Below are positions 25,102 through 33,336 of a stretch of DNA of 64,000 bases, piece by piece. Within the stretch, counting starts at the first letter, position 1; each line of letters begins with the position of its first letter. A program made the position numbers and the translations under genes. The notes below the pieces were generated by a model. The model ran no database searches, was not told the DNA's origin, and saw only the letters and a program-made list of their open reading frames with translations. The DNA is taken from NCBI RefSeq assembly GCF_016765695.1, contig NZ_JAETGO010000093.1, positions 1 to 64,000 on the forward strand. Direction: 5' to 3'. The stretch comes from Sporosalibacterium faouarense (GTDB lineage Bacteria; Bacillota; Clostridia; Tissierellales; VENL01).

Positions 25102-26061
25102 CTATTTCATTAGCTTATACTTACCTAGCATTGCCGCACCAATAATACCTGCTTCACTTCCCAGTTTAGCTATAGTAATCTTACTAACAGGCATTCCTTC
25201 AAAATATTTTAAACTGTCTACTGACTCTTTTACCTTTTGGAGCAAGAAATCACCAGCATTAGAAATTCCTCCCCCTAATGCTATAACTTCTGGATCTAAA
25301 ATAGCTATTATGTTCATTATTCCAATCCCTAAATATTTAACTATCCTGTCTAAAGCCATATTAGCTAATTTATCTCCCTTAGTAGCTTCTTGAAAAATTA
25401 TTTTTCCATTTATTTTATCTATATTGCCACCACATGCATCAATTATAGAAGTTTTTAATTCATTTTCATTTATCAATTTCTTCGTATAATTAACTAATGC
25501 AGTAGCTGAAGCAAAGGTTTCTAAACAACCATTACGTCCACAGTTGCAATCATAGTAATTTTCACCTACAAGCATATGACCTATCTCTGACCCTACTCCA
25601 TTAAATCCAACTTGAAGCTTCCCATCAATAATAATTCCACCACCAATACCTGTACCTATAGTTATAAACACAGCACTTGATGAATTTTTCGTAACTCCCA
25701 CTTCATATTCTGCCAAGCCAGCAAGAGTTGCATCATTATCTACAAAAGTAGGAATTCCTAATTCATTCTCAACCATATCTACTAAAGGTATGTCCTGCCA
25801 TCCTAAATTCACACAGTTAATAACCATTCCTGTTTCTTGATTAACTATTCCAGGAACTCCAATCCCAATAGCTTTTATATTTTCTTTGCAATTTCCCAAA
25901 TCTTTTATTGTTCTATCAATTAATTTAATTATGTCCATAACTAAATCTGTAGGCTTTTCTCCTTTTTCAGTTGCTATTGAATTCGTAAACTTTATTTTTC
26001 CCTTTTCATCTACCACTCCAATGTTTATACTTGTTCCCCCTAAGTCCACTCCAATATACAC
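25102..26061 (-). CDS. ROK family glucokinase
   Basis: About 319 residues. The GTG at 26061, 8 nt behind AAGGGGG, is the better start; the ATG at 26082 has no ribosome site. Numbering from this start, the ATP-binding loop is GVDLGGTSINIG (4-15), the catalytic Asp is D110 in VDNDATLAG, and the ROK zinc site is H162 with C172, C174 and C179 in the CNCGRNGCLE motif. It phosphorylates glucose (or a related hexose) at C6. A DNA-binding N-terminal domain, as in ROK repressors, is absent. The neighbouring phosphorylase remnant suggests a former glucoside-using locus. Confidence 0.9.
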   Translation of the reverse strand: MYIGVDLGGTSINIGVVDEKGKIKFTNSIATEKGEKPTDLVMDIIKLIDRTIKDLGNCKENIKAIGIGVPGIVNQETGMVINCVNLGWQDIPLVDMVENELGIPTFVDNDATLAGLAEYEVGVTKNSSSAVFITIGTGIGGGIIIDGKLQVGFNGVGSEIGHMLVGENYYDCNCGRNGCLETFASATALVNYTKKLINENELKTSIIDACGGNIDKINGKIIFQEATKGDKLANMALDRIVKYLGIGIMNIIAILDPEVIALGGGISNAGDFLLQKVKESVDSLKYFEGMPVSKITIAKLGSEAGIIGAAMLGKYKLMK

Positions 26062-26133
26062 AAATTCTTCCCCCTTCTCCATTTATTACTCATAGTTTTT
26101 ACTTTAAACAAATTATACCATTTACTTTAATAT

Positions 26134-26169
26134 AAAAAAAGGTTCTTATTCTAACTAAGAACCTTTTTT
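26134..26169 (-). terminator. Terminator of folD
   Basis: AAAAAAGGTTCTTAGTTAG with an inverted copy ending in TTTTTTT; the stem is about 13 bp and has T runs in both directions. It lies about 110 nt past the stop of folD on the minus strand. Confidence 0.75.
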
Positions 26170-26276
26170 ATATTGAGAATCAATAAAATCTTCCATTAAA
26201 ACTAATAATGAGGTAACTAAATACTATAGTTAAAATTTCAATATAAAATTCCCTAATTTATTATTTCTTTAACTTC

Positions 26277-27128
26277 TTATTTATTATAAGCTTCACATGC
26301 CTTTACAACATGACTTAGTAATATAGCAGTGGTTACACTTCCTACTCCTCCTGGAACTGGTGTTATCCCTTTCACCTTATCCTTTACTTCGTCGTAATTT
26401 GAATCTCCACATATACCACCATTTCCATCGTCACTGATTCCAACATCTATTACTACTGATTTAGTGCTGAAATAATCTTCTCCAAACATTTTGGCTCTGC
26501 CTACTGCAGTAACGACTATATCTGATTTAGATGTAATTTCTTTTAGATTCTTAGTTTTTGAATGACAAATTGTAGGTGTTGCCTTTTCTCCAAGTAACAT
26601 CATACTTAGAGGTCTTCCCACAACCAAGCTTGCATTTATAACTGCTACATCACTTCCTCTTAACTCATATTTATAATACTTAAGTATTTCCATGACAGCC
26701 ATTGGAGTGCATGGAACAAAGCCATCTAGATTACCTTCAAACACCTTTTCTAAATTAATTGGATTCATACAATCTATATCTTTAGCTGGGTTAATAAGGT
26801 TTCTAATCTCTTCTACATCTATTTGCTCAGGTAAAGGTCTAAATACTAATATTCCATGGATATTTTTGTCTTTATTAACTTGAAGCATTAATTTTCTCAT
26901 CTTATCCATAGATGCGTCCCTATCTATCTCATAGACCTTAACTTTTATTCCAACAGATTCACAATTTTTAACTATGCCTTTTTCATAGGCTATATCATCA
27001 GCTCTGTTTCCCATACGTATAATTCCTAATGTAGGTACTATATTTTTCTTATTCAATTTATCAATTAATAGCTTCATATTTTCCTTTATCTTATCTGCAA
27101 CTGGCTCACCTTTTAAGATATTCTCCAT
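26277..27128 (-). CDS. folD: Bifunctional methylenetetrahydrofolate dehydrogenase / methenyl-THF cyclohydrolase FolD
   Basis: A 283-residue protein starting at ATG 27128, 7 nt behind AAGGAGG; the longer frame upstream has no ribosome site. Features are the GIIRMGNRADDIAYEKGIVKNCE substrate and catalytic region with the conserved Y-x3-K pair, GILVFRPLPEQ, and the ASLVVGRPLSMMLL and CHSKT segments of the NAD(P)-binding half, ending with TPVPGGVGSVTTA. FolD interconverts methylene-, methenyl- and formyl-THF in one-carbon metabolism. In an anaerobe that uses glycine this feeds purine synthesis and formate or glycine conversion. VVGRP replaces the commoner VVGRS. Confidence 0.94.
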   Translation of the reverse strand: MENILKGEPVADKIKENMKLLIDKLNKKNIVPTLGIIRMGNRADDIAYEKGIVKNCESVGIKVKVYEIDRDASMDKMRKLMLQVNKDKNIHGILVFRPLPEQIDVEEIRNLINPAKDIDCMNPINLEKVFEGNLDGFVPCTPMAVMEILKYYKYELRGSDVAVINASLVVGRPLSMMLLGEKATPTICHSKTKNLKEITSKSDIVVTAVGRAKMFGEDYFSTKSVVIDVGISDDGNGGICGDSNYDEVKDKVKGITPVPGGVGSVTTAILLSHVVKACEAYNK

Positions 27129-27167
27129 AAATGTTCCTCCTTCATTATGTTTTGATAGATTCAAACA

Positions 27168-27341
27168 CTATTTCTTTAATTTAAAAGCTTTGCATCTCTT
27201 TCCAGAGCTTTTATAAACTGCTAAAGATGGTATATATCTAGTCTTAAACCCAAAATATCTACATCCTCTTGGGTTATTTGTATCCCATGTAACATAAAAA
27301 TGTTTGCATTTGAGACAATTAATTCTCTTGTCCTTATTCAT
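27168..27341 (-). CDS. Small cysteine-rich protein, putative zinc-binding
   Basis: A 57-residue basic protein behind AAAGGAAG, with ATG at 27341. Its four cysteines are C9-x2-C12 (CLKC), C27 in PRGCRYFGFK and C50 in GKRCKAF, which could form a zinc site. The pattern CLKCKHFYVTWD-NNPRGC matches a family of tiny proteins in Clostridia that is often mislabelled uracil-DNA glycosylase because it resembles a fragment of that enzyme; no glycosylase domain is present. It starts 16 nt after the stop of the PAP2 gene and ends 40 nt before folD, so it is probably co-transcribed with both. Confidence 0.75.
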   Translation of the reverse strand: MNKDKRINCLKCKHFYVTWDTNNPRGCRYFGFKTRYIPSLAVYKSSGKRCKAFKLKK

Positions 27342-27356
27342 TTATACCAACTTCCT

Positions 27357-28214
27357 TTAATTATGACTATTTGCTATTTTCAGCTTTATAAACAACAATG
27401 GTGATAAGAATGTTATCCATATACCCATTATCAAATATCTTATGTATTGAAAAATCACACTACTTGGCAAAATACTTTTAAGTACAGTTTTTATACCTAA
27501 TAAAACTATTATCCCTATAGAGTACTTAATAATCTGCTTAAATAAAGAATTACTAACACTGAAGTTAAGCAATTTTTTATCACTAAAATAACCAATAAAA
27601 CCTCCTGTCGTCAAAGCTAACATCTTAACATTTGTTTCTGTTGGATAGATTAATAATAGAAAACTAGGTATTATTATTGACAATATTACTGCAAATGTAT
27701 AATTAAACTTAAAACTACTTATCTTATTGATTATATGATGTGAAAGTAATGCTATGATTATTCCAAAAAACAATCCTCCTATGACGTCAATGGGCCAATG
27801 AACTCTTAAATAAAGTCTTGAAAAAGCCACTAAAATAATTATAATAGATCCAATTACATAGATTGTTTTTTCCTTTATTTTTGTCATTAAATAGCACCAA
27901 AAAGATGTGCTGATTTGTGTATGCCCACTGGGGAACGAGTATCCCGGAGCAGATTCAACGTATATTGATTTAATGTTTTCTTCAAAGATTGGTCTTTGAG
28001 TATGAAACAGATCTTTAAGAAATGAATTTGAAAGAGCTGTAGCCATTGTAACTACAAATAATCTTATCCCTAAATGTTTATTAACACACCAATAAATGAA
28101 AGTAATAACTAAGATATAAAATGTTTCACTTCCTAAATTAGTTAGAAATATAAAAATATTATCTAAGACTGGATTACTGATTTTTTGAAGATACATCAAA
28201 AAGTCCATTTGCAT
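27357..28214 (-). CDS. PAP2 superfamily membrane phosphatase
   Basis: A 285-residue integral membrane protein with about seven helices. The lipid-phosphatase signature is complete: K67-x6-R74-P75, PSGH with S96 and H98, and SR-x5-H with R133 and H139, followed by D143. It dephosphorylates a lipid phosphate at the outer face, such as phosphatidic acid, PGP or undecaprenyl pyrophosphate; the sequence does not decide which. GGGGGTGA precedes the ATG. It probably heads a small operon with the Cys-rich protein and folD. Confidence 0.9.
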   Translation of the reverse strand: MQMDFLMYLQKISNPVLDNIFIFLTNLGSETFYILVITFIYWCVNKHLGIRLFVVTMATALSNSFLKDLFHTQRPIFEENIKSIYVESAPGYSFPSGHTQISTSFWCYLMTKIKEKTIYVIGSIIIILVAFSRLYLRVHWPIDVIGGLFFGIIIALLSHHIINKISSFKFNYTFAVILSIIIPSFLLLIYPTETNVKMLALTTGGFIGYFSDKKLLNFSVSNSLFKQIIKYSIGIIVLLGIKTVLKSILPSSVIFQYIRYLIMGIWITFLSPLLFIKLKIANSHN

Positions 28215-28504
28215 ACAATCACCCCCTAATTTATATATGTGTAATAAAATTATTATATCATAATTTAACCAAAATTACTGAATTAAGGCTATTCCCTTTC
28301 ACAATTATAATTCTTATATTTTTTTAAAAATAATTCTAAATGTGGTTAAAAACCCGTATTTTAAATATTTTATTTGAAAATCATTATATATAAAGGAATC
28401 AATTATTTAGAAAATTGCATATTTATAAATCAGTTATACTTTTTGTGCAAAATTTTAATATGCTTTTTTAAATATTTTTTAAACATAAAGTGAATTCTTT
28501 CATT
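28215..28504. other. AT-rich intergenic region upstream of the PAP2 gene
   Basis: The region holds the ribosome site of the PAP2 gene and a TATAAT-like hexamer near 28255 on the minus strand without a good -35. Beyond that I see no ORF, RNA gene or clear repeat. It ends at the grdA terminator. Confidence 0.5.
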
Positions 28505-28543
28505 TAAAAAGCTATGAATAGACTTTCTATTCATAGCTTTTTA
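28505..28543 (-). terminator. Terminator of grdA
   Basis: AAAAAGCTATGAATAGA and its complement around a 5-nt loop, with T runs on both strands. It lies about 45 nt past the grdA stop codon. Confidence 0.85.
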
Positions 28544-28584
28544 ATGTGGTGGTATACTTAATTAAGATTTCCTTTTATGCTCAA

Positions 28585-29061
28585 TTAATCATTAAATTCA
28601 CAGAATTCTTCCCTTATGTCTGTCATTTCTTCAATAATTTCATCAATATCTAGAACCATTTCCATCATTCCAATTTGCTCATCGTAAACTTCAGCATCTA
28701 CTTCTTCTTTGAATTCTGGCTCTACAACATGATAAACTCTAAGTCCTAACTGGACTCCCGCTAATGGACCTGCAAAGGTAGGATCTCCTGCTGTAACAGT
28801 TTCAGCTGCTAATCCTGCAGCTTCTCCTTCAGCAGCACCTAAAAGAACTATTACATTCTCAGCACCGTGTTTTTCTGTTAAATCCTTAACCCTTTGTTGA
28901 TTTTCTAAATCCATTGCTCCTGCAGCCGTTCAGACAAAACACTCAGTTGATGAAAATACTACTTCGGCTTCTGTTGACTTTAAACATTCTTCGATAGCTG
29001 GTCCTGGAATACCATCTCTATCGCCTATAATGATAACTTTTTTACCATCATAACGTCCCAT
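28585..29061 (-). CDS. grdA: Glycine/sarcosine/betaine reductase complex selenoprotein A (GrdA)
   Basis: A 158-residue selenoprotein. From ATG 29061, behind GGGTGG, the frame reads through an in-frame TGA at 28932-28930 (codon 44) and ends at 28585. The context [20 protein letters not shown] is the GrdA active site; automatic ORF calling starts falsely after the TGA. The N-terminal [21 protein letters not shown] and the rest, including [19 protein letters not shown], are typical, and the length equals that of known GrdA. GrdA takes a carboxymethyl group from protein B as a selenoether and passes it to protein C, giving acetyl phosphate; it is re-reduced by thioredoxin. trxA lies 95 bp upstream. 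Confidence 0.96.
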
Positions 29062-29156
29062 TATTGCCACCCTTTCTATAGTTCAAGTTTTATGTATCAT
29101 AATAAAATATTTCATATTTCACTTATCCTACAGATATAATACTTGATTTTCCTAAA

Positions 29157-29474
29157 TTAAATATACTTCTTAATCATGTCCTCAATATTTGTTTTGCTGG
29201 CATCATCTTTTGTAAGTTCATCAACTTTTTCTCCATTATGATAAATACATATAGTAGGTAGTCCTAATACTTTTTGCTTTATTGCTAGTCTCCTTGCTGA
29301 TGTAATGTTAAGCTTACAAAATTTAATTTGATCACCATACTGGTTTTCAAGTTCTTCAATATGTGGCATAAGTGCTTTACAAGGCTCACAACCATCACTC
29401 CAGAAGTCTACCAAAACATGTCCATCATAATTCAAAACTTCTTCTTCAAATGTTTTTTTATCAACAGCTAACAT
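29157..29474 (-). CDS. trxA: Thioredoxin of the glycine reductase system
   Basis: A 105-residue thioredoxin starting at ATG 29474, 7 nt behind GGGAGG; the longer frame has no ribosome site. The redox motif is GCEPC (C29, C32) in [16 protein letters not shown], in place of the classical WCGPC. GCxPC motifs are typical of the thioredoxins coded in grd operons. It reduces the selenide/thiol pair of GrdA after each turnover. The neighbouring gene is grdA; trxB, grdX and grdE, which usually accompany it, are not here. The 285 bp upstream (29,475-29,759) are AT-rich with nothing recognisable. Confidence 0.93.
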   Translation of the reverse strand: MLAVDKKTFEEEVLNYDGHVLVDFWSDGCEPCKALMPHIEELENQYGDQIKFCKLNITSARRLAIKQKVLGLPTICIYHNGEKVDELTKDDASKTNIEDMIKKYI

Positions 29475-29759
29475 AAAAATACCTCCCTTCATTTAAAGTT
29501 TTATTTGATAAATAAAATGTATCTAGTTACCTAGAATATTACATTCTATTAACTTTATTATAACATTTTTCCAGATTTATTCAATCATGGTTATATTTTA
29601 ATCATGATTATATTTTTATTTTGAAAGCTTATATTTTGAAATAAAAAGAATTTTTTCTCAATCAAAAAAATGGCCAAATGTTCACTTTCTCATAGAAATT
29701 ATGCTTACTTATATACTTAATTCATAATTTTAATCTAATTTAATTTTACTATATTCTCT

Positions 29760-30122
29760 TTACTTTAAGTTATACTCACTATATAAAGCTCCCTCATCTA
29801 ACCACTTATCTATATTTCCCTTAGTAAAATAGAATTCATTATTGATTATGACATATGGGATGAATCTATATGTTGAAAAAGCAGTAAGGTTTTCTTTCTG
29901 TACAACTTGACTAGTTATCAAGTCTCTAAAGTCTTCCACCTCAATCCCTAAGTATTTAGCAGCTTCCTCTTGCTTAAGTAGCTTTTTCTCTCCTGTATTT
30001 ATTGTTGCTTCTTTACTTGATATTTTATTACTAGATTTTAGACCATTAGCCAGTATAAGCGATGATCCTAATAGTGATACTGCTATTATCAATGATGCTA
30101 TTATTATTGCTTTATTCTTCAA
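29760..30122 (-). CDS. Membrane-anchored protein with an excisionase-like helix-turn-helix
   Basis: A 120-residue protein starting at TTG, 8 nt behind GGAGG. Residues 5-26 form one membrane helix; after a Ser/Lys linker comes a domain (about 47-110) with LLKQEEAAKYLGIEVEDFRDLI and FYFTKGNIDKWLDEG, the pattern of MerR/excisionase-type HTH_17 domains. The short N-terminus with two lysines suggests that this domain faces outside or that the helix is a signal peptide, which is odd for a DNA-binding fold. It may instead be a structural reuse of the fold. It is a lone gene upstream of trxA-grdA; no function can be stated. Confidence 0.65.
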   Translation of the reverse strand: MKNKAIIIASLIIAVSLLGSSLILANGLKSSNKISSKEATINTGEKKLLKQEEAAKYLGIEVEDFRDLITSQVVQKENLTAFSTYRFIPYVIINNEFYFTKGNIDKWLDEGALYSEYNLK

Positions 30123-30255
30123 TCATCTCACCTCCACTATTTAGATGCACTAAAACTAAAAAAGGTTGTAAATCCCTAGATAAATATTTTGATAATGTTC
30201 ACATATGCTATCACAAAAATTGTATAAAAGCAAATTACGATTATAAATAAACTAG

Positions 30256-30284
30256 AAAAACACCACCCTTAAAGGTGGTGTTCT
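30256..30284 (-). terminator. Terminator of the RNase P RNA gene
   Basis: On the minus strand GAACACCACC and GGTGGTGTTTTTC form a 9-bp stem with a T run, about 12 nt after the 3' end of rnpB. Confidence 0.85.
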
Positions 30285-30294
30285 TCACATTAAT

Positions 30295-30634
30295 ACAAGC
30301 AAATCTATAAGCCGAGTTCTGTATCTGACGATCATCTATCTACACCTATCGTTGCCAATAGGTTCCAGCGACCTACCTACGGGATGGTGACGGGCAGCCA
30401 CCTTTTCTAGTCCCTACTTGGTCTTGCTCCAGATGGGGTTTACAGAGCCAACTAGTCGCCTAGCTGCTGGTGAGCTCTTACCTCACCTTTCCATCCTTAC
30501 CTGCGTATAAAGCAGGCGGTCTATTTCTGTTGCACTATCCTTAGGGTTGCCCCCACTGGGTATTACCCAGCATCCTGCCCTTTGGAGCTCGGACTTTCCT
30601 CATGCTTAAGCATGCGACCATCTGATTTACTTGT
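30295..30634 (-). ncRNA. rnpB: RNase P RNA (class A)
   Basis: About 340 nt. Conserved parts on the minus strand are GAGGAAAGTCCGAGCTC near the 5' end (P4 5' strand and J3/4), GGGGGCAACCCTAAGGATAG and TGCAACAGAAATAGACCGCC, and close to the 3' end CAGAACTCGGCTTATAG, which pairs to form P4. The terminal P1 helix pairs ACAAGTAAATC with GATTTGCTTGT. The layout is the ancestral A type rather than the Bacillus B type. It is the catalytic RNA that matures tRNA 5' ends. A good promoter precedes it and a terminator follows. End positions are accurate to a few bases. Confidence 0.95.
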
Positions 30635-30662
30635 TTTTTTTATTTTTTTAACGACAAGTAAT

Positions 30663-30691
30663 ACTATAACACATTTTTTACAATTCTTCAA
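30663..30691 (-). promoter_or_regulatory. Sigma-A promoter of rnpB
   Basis: TTGAAG (30691-30686) and TATAGT (30668-30663) with 17-bp spacing on the minus strand. Transcription would start near 30656, about 20 nt before the mature RNA end. Confidence 0.75.
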
Positions 30692-30743
30692 TTATTATTT
30701 TTTTCTATAAATGGTAAAATATACTCCAAAGTACTAAAAACTA

Positions 30744-31469
30744 TTATTTCTCATCATAGGAATAATATAAAATTCTACCACAATTATCACAATGTATAAT
30801 TTCTTCATGCTTCTTAAGCTTTGATACTAAAGAAAGGGGTACGCTCATATGACATCCAGTACATCTGTTATCAGAAACTCTGACGACAGCTTTATTTTTT
30901 CCCTTAGCTTCCTTCAGTTCTTTGTAACTATTGACCGTACTTTCGTCAAGCTGTTCGACTACCTTACTTGATTTTTTCTTATATTTACTAATTTTCTCTT
31001 CAATCTCTCTGATTCTTTCTGCTTGTCTTTCTTCAGCTAATTTCAATTCTTCGTCTAAAGTTTTCTGTTCTTCTGCAATCTTTATAGAGTCTCCCTTTAG
31101 AACTTCTACTTTTTCCATCAAAGCTAGGATCTCCGACTCAATCTTTTCTATATCTTCTTTTATTTTTTTGCTTTCTTTATTCATAAAATCCAGCTGCTCT
31201 AAGTCTGTAATCTCTCCACTGTATAGCTTTTCATTAATATCGTTTAATTTATAATTCAACTCATTTAATTTCTTATTATTACGATGAATTTTTTCCTTAT
31301 TTACATCTATTTGAGTATTAATGTTCGTACTATCATATTCTCTTTGTCTAAGCTTTAAATAAAATCGTTGAACCTCTTCTCCTTCTTTAGTCTCTTCTAG
31401 CTTATCATTAAGAGTGCTAATTTTTTTATCATAGTTTTGAAGCTTCCACAATAATTCTAATTGGCTCAT
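30744..31469 (-). CDS. C4-type zinc ribbon domain protein
   Basis: A 241-residue protein. Residues 1-185 are one long, heptad-like, Glu/Lys-rich coiled coil, and the C-terminal 50 residues form a zinc ribbon with CTGC and CDNCG pairs (CxxC-x~20-CxxC). This is the zf-RING_7/DUF164 family, often next to nif3, as here. It is thought to bind nucleic acid or act as a scaffold; the role is not established. AAGGAGG precedes the ATG. It lies 77 bp downstream of nif3 in the same direction. Confidence 0.9.
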   Translation of the reverse strand: MSQLELLWKLQNYDKKISTLNDKLEETKEGEEVQRFYLKLRQREYDSTNINTQIDVNKEKIHRNNKKLNELNYKLNDINEKLYSGEITDLEQLDFMNKESKKIKEDIEKIESEILALMEKVEVLKGDSIKIAEEQKTLDEELKLAEERQAERIREIEEKISKYKKKSSKVVEQLDESTVNSYKELKEAKGKNKAVVRVSDNRCTGCHMSVPLSLVSKLKKHEEIIHCDNCGRILYYSYDEK

Positions 31470-31546
31470 CCTTTAACCTCCTTAAGCCTGTATTTTATCA
31501 CAAGCCTATTTAATACAAATAATAATATACAATTGATTGTATCCAA

Positions 31547-32650
31547 TCATATTGTAAAGAAAGAATAGTTATTTTCACATATCACATCAATGCTTATCTT
31601 ACTCCCTAGGGAATTAATCAAATAATTTTTTAGATATTCTAAAATATGTTTTTCAGTATCATAATGTCCGGCATCAATTAGAGCTAGCCCAAGTTCAGAA
31701 GCTAACTGAGCATCATGATACTTTATATCCCCTGTCAAATAAACATCCGCTTTATGCTTAGCTGCTTCGACGATAAAGTCTGACCCACTCCCACCGCACA
31801 CAGCTACTTTACTGATTATTCTATTTGTATCTCCATATGCCCTCACTTCTCTACAGTCTAACTTTTTTTTCACTTCATTGGCAAATTCTAAAAGAGTTAT
31901 GGGATTTTCTAAATTTCCTATTCTACCATGTCCATGCTTAATGAAATCGTTTGCTAGAGGGTATATATCATAGGCTACTTCCTCATATGGATGTGCATCC
32001 TTCATTGCATTAATAACATTTTTAAGTATACTCTCAGGGACTATGGTTTCTACTCTTACTTCCTCTACTGTTTCCAATTCCCCTATTTTACCAATAAAGG
32101 GATTTGACACTTCGCTAGGCTTAAAGGTTCCGAGCCCATTAATGTTAAAAGTGCAATCACTATAGTTGCCTATATGTCCTGCTCCCCTTCTAGTTATAGC
32201 TTCCCTAACTCTATCACTGTGAGTCTTAGGTACAAACACAACAAGCTTAAAGAGTTTTTCAGATATAGTAGGAGACAAAATATTCATACTTTTCAATCTA
32301 AATATTTGGCCTAACCTATCACTAACTCCATTGGGACATATATCTAAATTAGTATGAAGACTAAACAAAGTAATATCTGCTCTAATTAGATTATATAATA
32401 TTTTTCCTTTTTTATCATCTTTTGATATGTTTTTTAATCCTTCAAAGATAAAAGGATGATGAGTTATAATCATATCCACATTATTTTTTATAGCTAGGTT
32501 TACAGTTTTATCAGAAACATCTAAGGATATTAGGACCTTGTTGACTTCTTTATCTATACTACCTAACTGTAATCCAACATTATCCCATTTTTCTGCGAAA
32601 TGAATAGGTGCCAATCCATTTAAAATATCAATAATGTTTTTTGCAATCAT
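31547..32650 (-). CDS. Nif3-like dinuclear metal centre protein (YqfO family)
   Basis: A 367-residue Nif3 protein. Metal-binding parts are MIITHHPFIFEGLKNI near 60-75, the HTNLD segment and, at the C-terminus, GDIKYHDAQLA and the DAGHYDTEKH motif. The middle insertion (about 130-230) is the extra PII-like domain found in the YqfO-type long form. These proteins form hexameric toroids; some act as GTP cyclohydrolase I-like enzymes, though most have unknown function. Its start overlaps the end of trmK by 4 bp (ATGA), the order seen in Bacillus (yqfN-yqfO). Confidence 0.93.
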   Translation of the reverse strand: MIAKNIIDILNGLAPIHFAEKWDNVGLQLGSIDKEVNKVLISLDVSDKTVNLAIKNNVDMIITHHPFIFEGLKNISKDDKKGKILYNLIRADITLFSLHTNLDICPNGVSDRLGQIFRLKSMNILSPTISEKLFKLVVFVPKTHSDRVREAITRRGAGHIGNYSDCTFNINGLGTFKPSEVSNPFIGKIGELETVEEVRVETIVPESILKNVINAMKDAHPYEEVAYDIYPLANDFIKHGHGRIGNLENPITLLEFANEVKKKLDCREVRAYGDTNRIISKVAVCGGSGSDFIVEAAKHKADVYLTGDIKYHDAQLASELGLALIDAGHYDTEKHILEYLKNYLINSLGSKISIDVICENNYSFFTI

Positions 32651-33336
32651 AATATATCAATTACCTCCAATAAATCATTGTGTCTTTTCTTTAGCTCCTC
32701 ATATTTTTCATTTGATTCTATAGATTCTCGATTTTCTAAGCTTTTCAGTATTTTCTCTGTTGTATATAGTTTTTTGTCAATAAATTCTTTAAGTAATTTA
32801 TCCTTCTTCTCAACTAATTTTTTCCCTACCTCATAGTATATCTCTCTATCTATTGTTTCCTCTCCATGTTCTACTACCATAATTTCATAAAACCTATCTT
32901 TTTCTCTTGCTAACTTCTCGTCTGTTATTCTATATCCATTGTTATACAAATATCTTCTCAATTCATCTGATGCTACCATAGGTTGCAATATAAATCTATC
33001 TATACTTCTAGTAATCTTTATATCTTCTTCTAATATATCCCTTATTAGAAGCCCACCCATACCTGCAATAATTGCAGTATCTACTTCAGCTTCCTTTAGA
33101 ATCTCTAATCCACTTCCTAACCTAGCCTCTATTTTATCACTTAAGTTATTTTTATCAATATAATCAACAGCATTATTCAGTGGTCCTTCATTAATATCTG
33201 CAGCAATTGCCATGGGACAGATTCTATTCTTTACTAAATATACTGGTATATATCCATGGTCTGTGCCAATATCGGCAATTTTTGACCCTTTCTCAATAAA
33301 ATCTGCTATTGCTTGAAGTCTTGGAGTTAATTTCAT
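32647..33336 (-). CDS. trmK: tRNA (adenine(22)-N(1))-methyltransferase TrmK
   Basis: A 229-residue class I SAM methyltransferase. Motif I is IADIGTDHGYIPVYL (19-33), and AIIAGMGGLLIRDIL carries the catalytic-loop residues of the TrmK/YqfN family. The C-terminal 70 residues form a coiled coil, as in Bacillus TrmK. It methylates N1 of adenine 22 in tRNA. It overlaps the upstream HAD gene by 1 bp (TAATG) and nif3 by 4 bp, so translation is coupled. Confidence 0.92.
   Translation of the reverse strand: MKLTPRLQAIADFIEKGSKIADIGTDHGYIPVYLVKNRICPMAIAADINEGPLNNAVDYIDKNNLSDKIEARLGSGLEILKEAEVDTAIIAGMGGLLIRDILEEDIKITRSIDRFILQPMVASDELRRYLYNNGYRITDEKLAREKDRFYEIMVVEHGEETIDREIYYEVGKKLVEKKDKLLKEFIDKKLYTTEKILKSLENRESIESNEKYEELKKRHNDLLEVIDIL

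Noticed and set aside
25049-25393. 114-codon plus-strand frame over the glucokinase gene
   Set aside because: Shadow of the ROK gene on the other strand, with no known motif and no ribosome site.
28585-28914. 109-residue GrdA-like ORF starting at the internal ATG
   Set aside because: It is the downstream part of the selenoprotein; the Sec-containing N-terminus is intact upstream in the same frame.
29560-29640. Repeated ATCATGATTATA-like words in the gap before trxA
   Set aside because: The copies are short and imperfect in a very AT-rich stretch; they look like chance low complexity, not a repeat array or CRISPR.
30062-30250. 62-codon plus-strand frame before rnpB
   Set aside because: It runs over the start of the membrane-anchored HTH gene and has a hydrophobic, then basic, random-looking product without a ribosome site.
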